Part shown: in pieces, positions 61,699 to 64,000 of the stretch
Layout: each line of letters begins with the position of its first letter
Numbering within the stretch: position 1 is the stretch's first letter
Origin: OLB7 sp966250335
GTDB lineage: Bacteria; Bacteroidota; Ignavibacteria; OLB7
Length of the DNA: 64,000 nt
NCBI GenBank assembly: GCA_966250335.1
Contig: CBINGZ010000033.1
Coordinates: 3,665 to 67,664 of the forward strand
Direction of reading: 5' to 3'
Program-made: the position numbers and the translations under genes
The notes under the pieces: generated by a model
What the model saw: the letters and a program-made list of their open reading frames with translations, nothing else
Databases searched by the model: none
Told to the model about the DNA's origin: nothing

Positions 61699-61986
61699 TT
61701 AAAAGCTCGCCTCTGCACTTAATGCCCTTAGAATGGAAGCAAGTCTTTTTAAATCGTAAGCAATTGCATCATCGGAATTAGCAAGCCTTTGGATTGCGTC
61801 CAAGTCGAATGACAATTGACCCAACGTTAGATCTTTAGGTTCTTCATACGGGTTATACAGTTCTTCATCATCAAGGATATCCCAATAATAATCATTGTTT
61901 ATCTCAACGTCGCTCCCATTACTATCTCTAAGTTCTGAAAGCAAAAACAAAGTGATTTTTTCTATTTCATCGATATTAACGTTCAT
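61699..61986 (-). CDS. Putative immunity protein C of a polymorphic-toxin cassette
   Basis: 95 aa, strongly acidic at the N-terminus (MNVNIDEIEKITLFLLSELR, then NNDYYWDILDDEELYNPYEE) and helical at the C-terminus (LTLGQLSFDLDAIQRLANS). No signal or membrane segment. It resembles small proteins seen next to toxin C-terminal modules, though I cannot name a family with confidence. Its ATG follows the stop of a 43-codon open frame (61990-62121) by three bases. Confidence 0.45.
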   Translation of the reverse strand: MNVNIDEIEKITLFLLSELRDSNGSDVEINNDYYWDILDDEELYNPYEEPKDLTLGQLSFDLDAIQRLANSDDAIAYDLKRLASILRALSAEASF

Positions 61987-61989
61987 ACC

Positions 61990-62121
61990 TTATCCCTCTT
62001 TGGTTATTTCCTGGATTGCGTCTCGGAATGCCTGAATCTCACTCTCAGGATTCCTTATCCTTGTCTGGAAGATCTTCTGCCTAACGGCGTCGTTTGAGTC
62101 ATTTTTGAGATATACAGAGAC
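61990..62121 (-). pseudogene. Toxin-tail-like open frame upstream of immunity gene C
   Basis: A stop-to-stop frame of 43 residues reads VSVYLKNDSNDAVRQKIFQT then RIRNPESEIQAFRDAIQEIT, ending KEG, with no start codon. The charged, helical composition is protein-like. It ends three bases before the next ATG. Its upstream stop lies within the damaged start of another immunity-like gene. Confidence 0.35.
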
Positions 62122-62178
62122 TCATACTCACTTCTATGTTGAGTTTATAGCACCCGGCGGACATTGTATGTAAATGGC

Positions 62179-63765
62179 CTACTCGCGTATGAGTTTTTGT
62201 GACCTTAGCTTGTTCCCCACCCGAAGGATAAGGAAATACGTTCCTGCCGGCAGTGTCGAAATAATAGCCCGAACACCATAAACTCCCGGATCAGTCGGTC
62301 CATCCTGCAAAACCTCTATTACTTCACCCATCGTGTTATAGACAACCAGCCTGACGGAAGCAGCATCTCCGACATCATACCGGATCAGCACCTCATCACG
62401 TGCCGGATTCGGCTGTACATGGAGATACTCCTTTTCAACAGCCACTACTCTACCGGAACCGGTCTCAGGTACATCCGTTGTATTCTCGAGACCTACTCCA
62501 CGCAGTTCGGTTCGTACAGTATCGGCATCTCGCGCTACTGTTACTACATCTACTATGCGCAGACCGGCAGCGGCAGGAGTGAACCGGAATCCGACGGCTG
62601 ACCGTTGGTTCGGCAGCAGAAGGAAAGGAGCCTGGCCTGTAATGATCTCGAACTCAGATGCATGCTCCCCCATGATTGCAAACGATTCTACATACAGCTT
62701 CGCCACTGTAAAGTTCTTAACGAAGAGATCCGAAGTAGCTGTTGACGATGATCCTATCTTCGTAGGAGGCAGATCGAAGTGATCCCAGACACCGGAACTT
62801 GGCATGTCGATACGCCATGGGGAATTGGAAGTATCTCCCCACACTGGTTCGGGATCTCCCCCAAATACACGCGCCAGACACTTCAAGCCCGGGGTCTTGG
62901 GAACTATCCATTGATAGCTGTCTCCTACTATACTATCAGCGATGGGAAGCCAGATAACTCCCATATCAGTGGAGTATTCCAATGTAACAGCATTGCCTGA
63001 TGGATTGTTCTCCCAGTGGAAATTCACCGTATCCCATAGGCCGAAGGATTCCCCTCCGTTAGGATGGAGAAGACGAAGTTTAAGCGGGCCTGGCACGCTA
63101 AGAGCTTTTACTTCCACTAATCTGGTAATTGGCCCGGTTGCCATCACTTCTATAATTGCTTGAATAGGGCCGAGTTTTCGGGGCGCTACCCTGAGATGCA
63201 ATGTTATCGAATCACCGGCACCGATTCGAAATGGCCCAAGAGGACTGAGGATCTGGAAAGATCCGGAATCAAGACCTCTCAGATATAATGAATCGACGTT
63301 CAGATGGATATTATCGGTATTGCGGACAACGCCCGTTACCATGGTATCTCGGGAGTCATAAAGGTTTACGGCACCAAAATCAACAGGCTTCACACTGTAA
63401 CTCGTAATGACAATTGAGACATTGCTATCAGTTGTATCGAATGTAGTGTTGGAAGAGCCAATCGCCATTACACGAAGTTTGAGTCTTCCATAGATATATG
63501 GCCCAGTGTACCAGACGTAGTTGTTTCCCGTTACATCCTTGGCAATTTCGATCCAGCTCTCTGAACCTGGCAAGGTCCAGTCAAGCCTGACTCGTTGTCC
63601 CGCATCTACGCCGGTCCACAAGATCATGATGGTATCTCCCGTCGCATATCTACTCCCACCTTCCGGACTCGTCAGTTTCAGCTGTGCCGAAGCCGACGGA
63701 CCAATGACGAAGGCAAGGACTGGGAGTAGAATCCTTACTATCCTGATGGCAGTTGCATGTATCAT
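62179..63765 (-). CDS. Secreted T9SS cargo with Kre9/ASH-like domains and type A sorting domain
   Basis: 528 aa from the ATG at 63765, giving a signal peptide (IVRILLPVLAFVIGPSASAQ). Two beta-sandwich domains of the Kre9/KNH type are visible (LTSPEGGSRYATGDTIMILW and LLHPNGGESFGLWDTVNFHW), separated by an ASPM/SPD-2/Hydin-like or choice-of-anchor repeat (DSGSFQILSPLGPFRIGAGD). The last 80 residues form a T9SS type A sorting domain starting HVQPNPARDEVLIRYDVGDA and ending LRSQKLIRE. Nearby GC is lower than in other genes. The cargo role is unknown. Confidence 0.82.
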   Translation of the reverse strand: MIHATAIRIVRILLPVLAFVIGPSASAQLKLTSPEGGSRYATGDTIMILWTGVDAGQRVRLDWTLPGSESWIEIAKDVTGNNYVWYTGPYIYGRLKLRVMAIGSSNTTFDTTDSNVSIVITSYSVKPVDFGAVNLYDSRDTMVTGVVRNTDNIHLNVDSLYLRGLDSGSFQILSPLGPFRIGAGDSITLHLRVAPRKLGPIQAIIEVMATGPITRLVEVKALSVPGPLKLRLLHPNGGESFGLWDTVNFHWENNPSGNAVTLEYSTDMGVIWLPIADSIVGDSYQWIVPKTPGLKCLARVFGGDPEPVWGDTSNSPWRIDMPSSGVWDHFDLPPTKIGSSSTATSDLFVKNFTVAKLYVESFAIMGEHASEFEIITGQAPFLLLPNQRSAVGFRFTPAAAGLRIVDVVTVARDADTVRTELRGVGLENTTDVPETGSGRVVAVEKEYLHVQPNPARDEVLIRYDVGDAASVRLVVYNTMGEVIEVLQDGPTDPGVYGVRAIISTLPAGTYFLILRVGNKLRSQKLIRE

Positions 63766-64000
63766 GTCTATATTCTGAATGAACGAGGTTAACGGCATCA
63801 TCCAAGGCATTGCGAGATAAGGATAGCAAAAACACATCAGATCACCAACTGATTACTCGCAAACTATACATCACAATTGCTGCTTACCCCATTGCCAACA
63901 GATTTTATATGCCTTTACTATTGGGCCTTGAATCGGCCGATCAACTATAGTGGACCCCGAAAATAGGACCAGAGGAGTTATAAGGAATCGGGCGTAGATT
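63766..64000. other. AT-rich right edge with a possible insertion-sequence end
   Basis: No gene is called. From 63946 the sequence TATAGTGGACCCCGAAAATA is followed by GGACCAGAGGAG and looks like the terminal inverted repeat of an IS3-type element. Only 55 nt are in view. Confidence 0.3.
63946..64000. mobile_element. Possible terminus of an IS3-like element, cut by the window edge
   Basis: The TGGACCCC...AATAGGACC arrangement recalls terminal repeats of IS3-family elements. No transposase frame is visible, so this is a weak call. Confidence 0.25.

Overview
The window is GC-rich chromosomal DNA, gene-dense on both strands for the first 60 kb and clearly AT-richer over the last 3 kb. Several features point to the Bacteroidota/Chlorobiota (FCB) group, probably a GC-rich member such as Kapabacteria or a related lineage. 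These are a PorV-like outer-membrane protein and proteins with type IX secretion (T9SS) C-terminal sorting domains, a short Bacteroidota-style primary sigma factor (287 aa), recurrent TAnnTTTG -7 promoter boxes, weak Shine-Dalgarno usage, LPS heptose genes and TamB. The exact lineage is inference. I found no rRNA, tRNA or CRISPR array.

Layout. 1-4.1 kb: a secreted protein cut by the left edge, a tiny sorting-domain protein and a PorV-like porin. 4.2-8.2 kb: rpiB, glyA, tatC and a polyprenyl diphosphate synthase, all on +. 8.3-13.8 kb: YbjN-like, PspA and biotin-carrier genes on -, a MATE exporter on +, then htpG on -. 14.4-18.8 kb: a VOC protein/histidine kinase/response regulator operon with ATGA overlaps, then an SDR gene coupled to a QueA-like gene. 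19-21.7 kb: four small outer-membrane barrel genes. 22-31.9 kb (-): rnr, a GAF/degenerate-GGDEF sensor, two exported proteins of unknown function, ndk, a rhodanese and sucD with an Ala/Lys tail. 32.2-34.2 kb: a PBP2 gene (+). 34.2-47.1 kb (-): purA, a STAS protein, secF, secD, pyk, three OmpA/thrombospondin-type-3 envelope proteins and tmk. 47.4-59.3 kb (+): an unknown exported protein, a PIN toxin-antitoxin pair, the primary sigma factor, heptose kinase and adenylyltransferase, tamB, a GNAT protein and rlpA. 59.4-60.5 kb: a TauD-like dioxygenase (-).

From about 60.5 kb to the end the composition changes. Here lie three small genes that look like immunity genes of a polymorphic-toxin system. 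Each is immediately preceded by a short open frame that ends like a toxin C-terminus, and one toxin-tail/immunity-start junction is present twice. This remnant cassette array, followed by a T9SS cargo gene and a possible insertion-sequence end at the right edge, is the most interesting part of the window. Other points of note are REP-like palindromes shared by two intergenic regions, a possible structured RNA near 21.8-21.96 kb, a barrel/OmpA pair split over two overlapping genes, and predicted leaderless starts for pyk and the biotin-carrier gene.

Much of the gene content serves envelope biogenesis: Tat and Sec export (tatC, secD, secF), LPS inner core (heptose genes), outer-membrane assembly (tamB), peptidoglycan (PBP2, RlpA, OmpA anchors) and T9SS cargo. 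Housekeeping metabolism (rpiB, glyA, pyk, sucD, ndk, tmk, purA) is interspersed.
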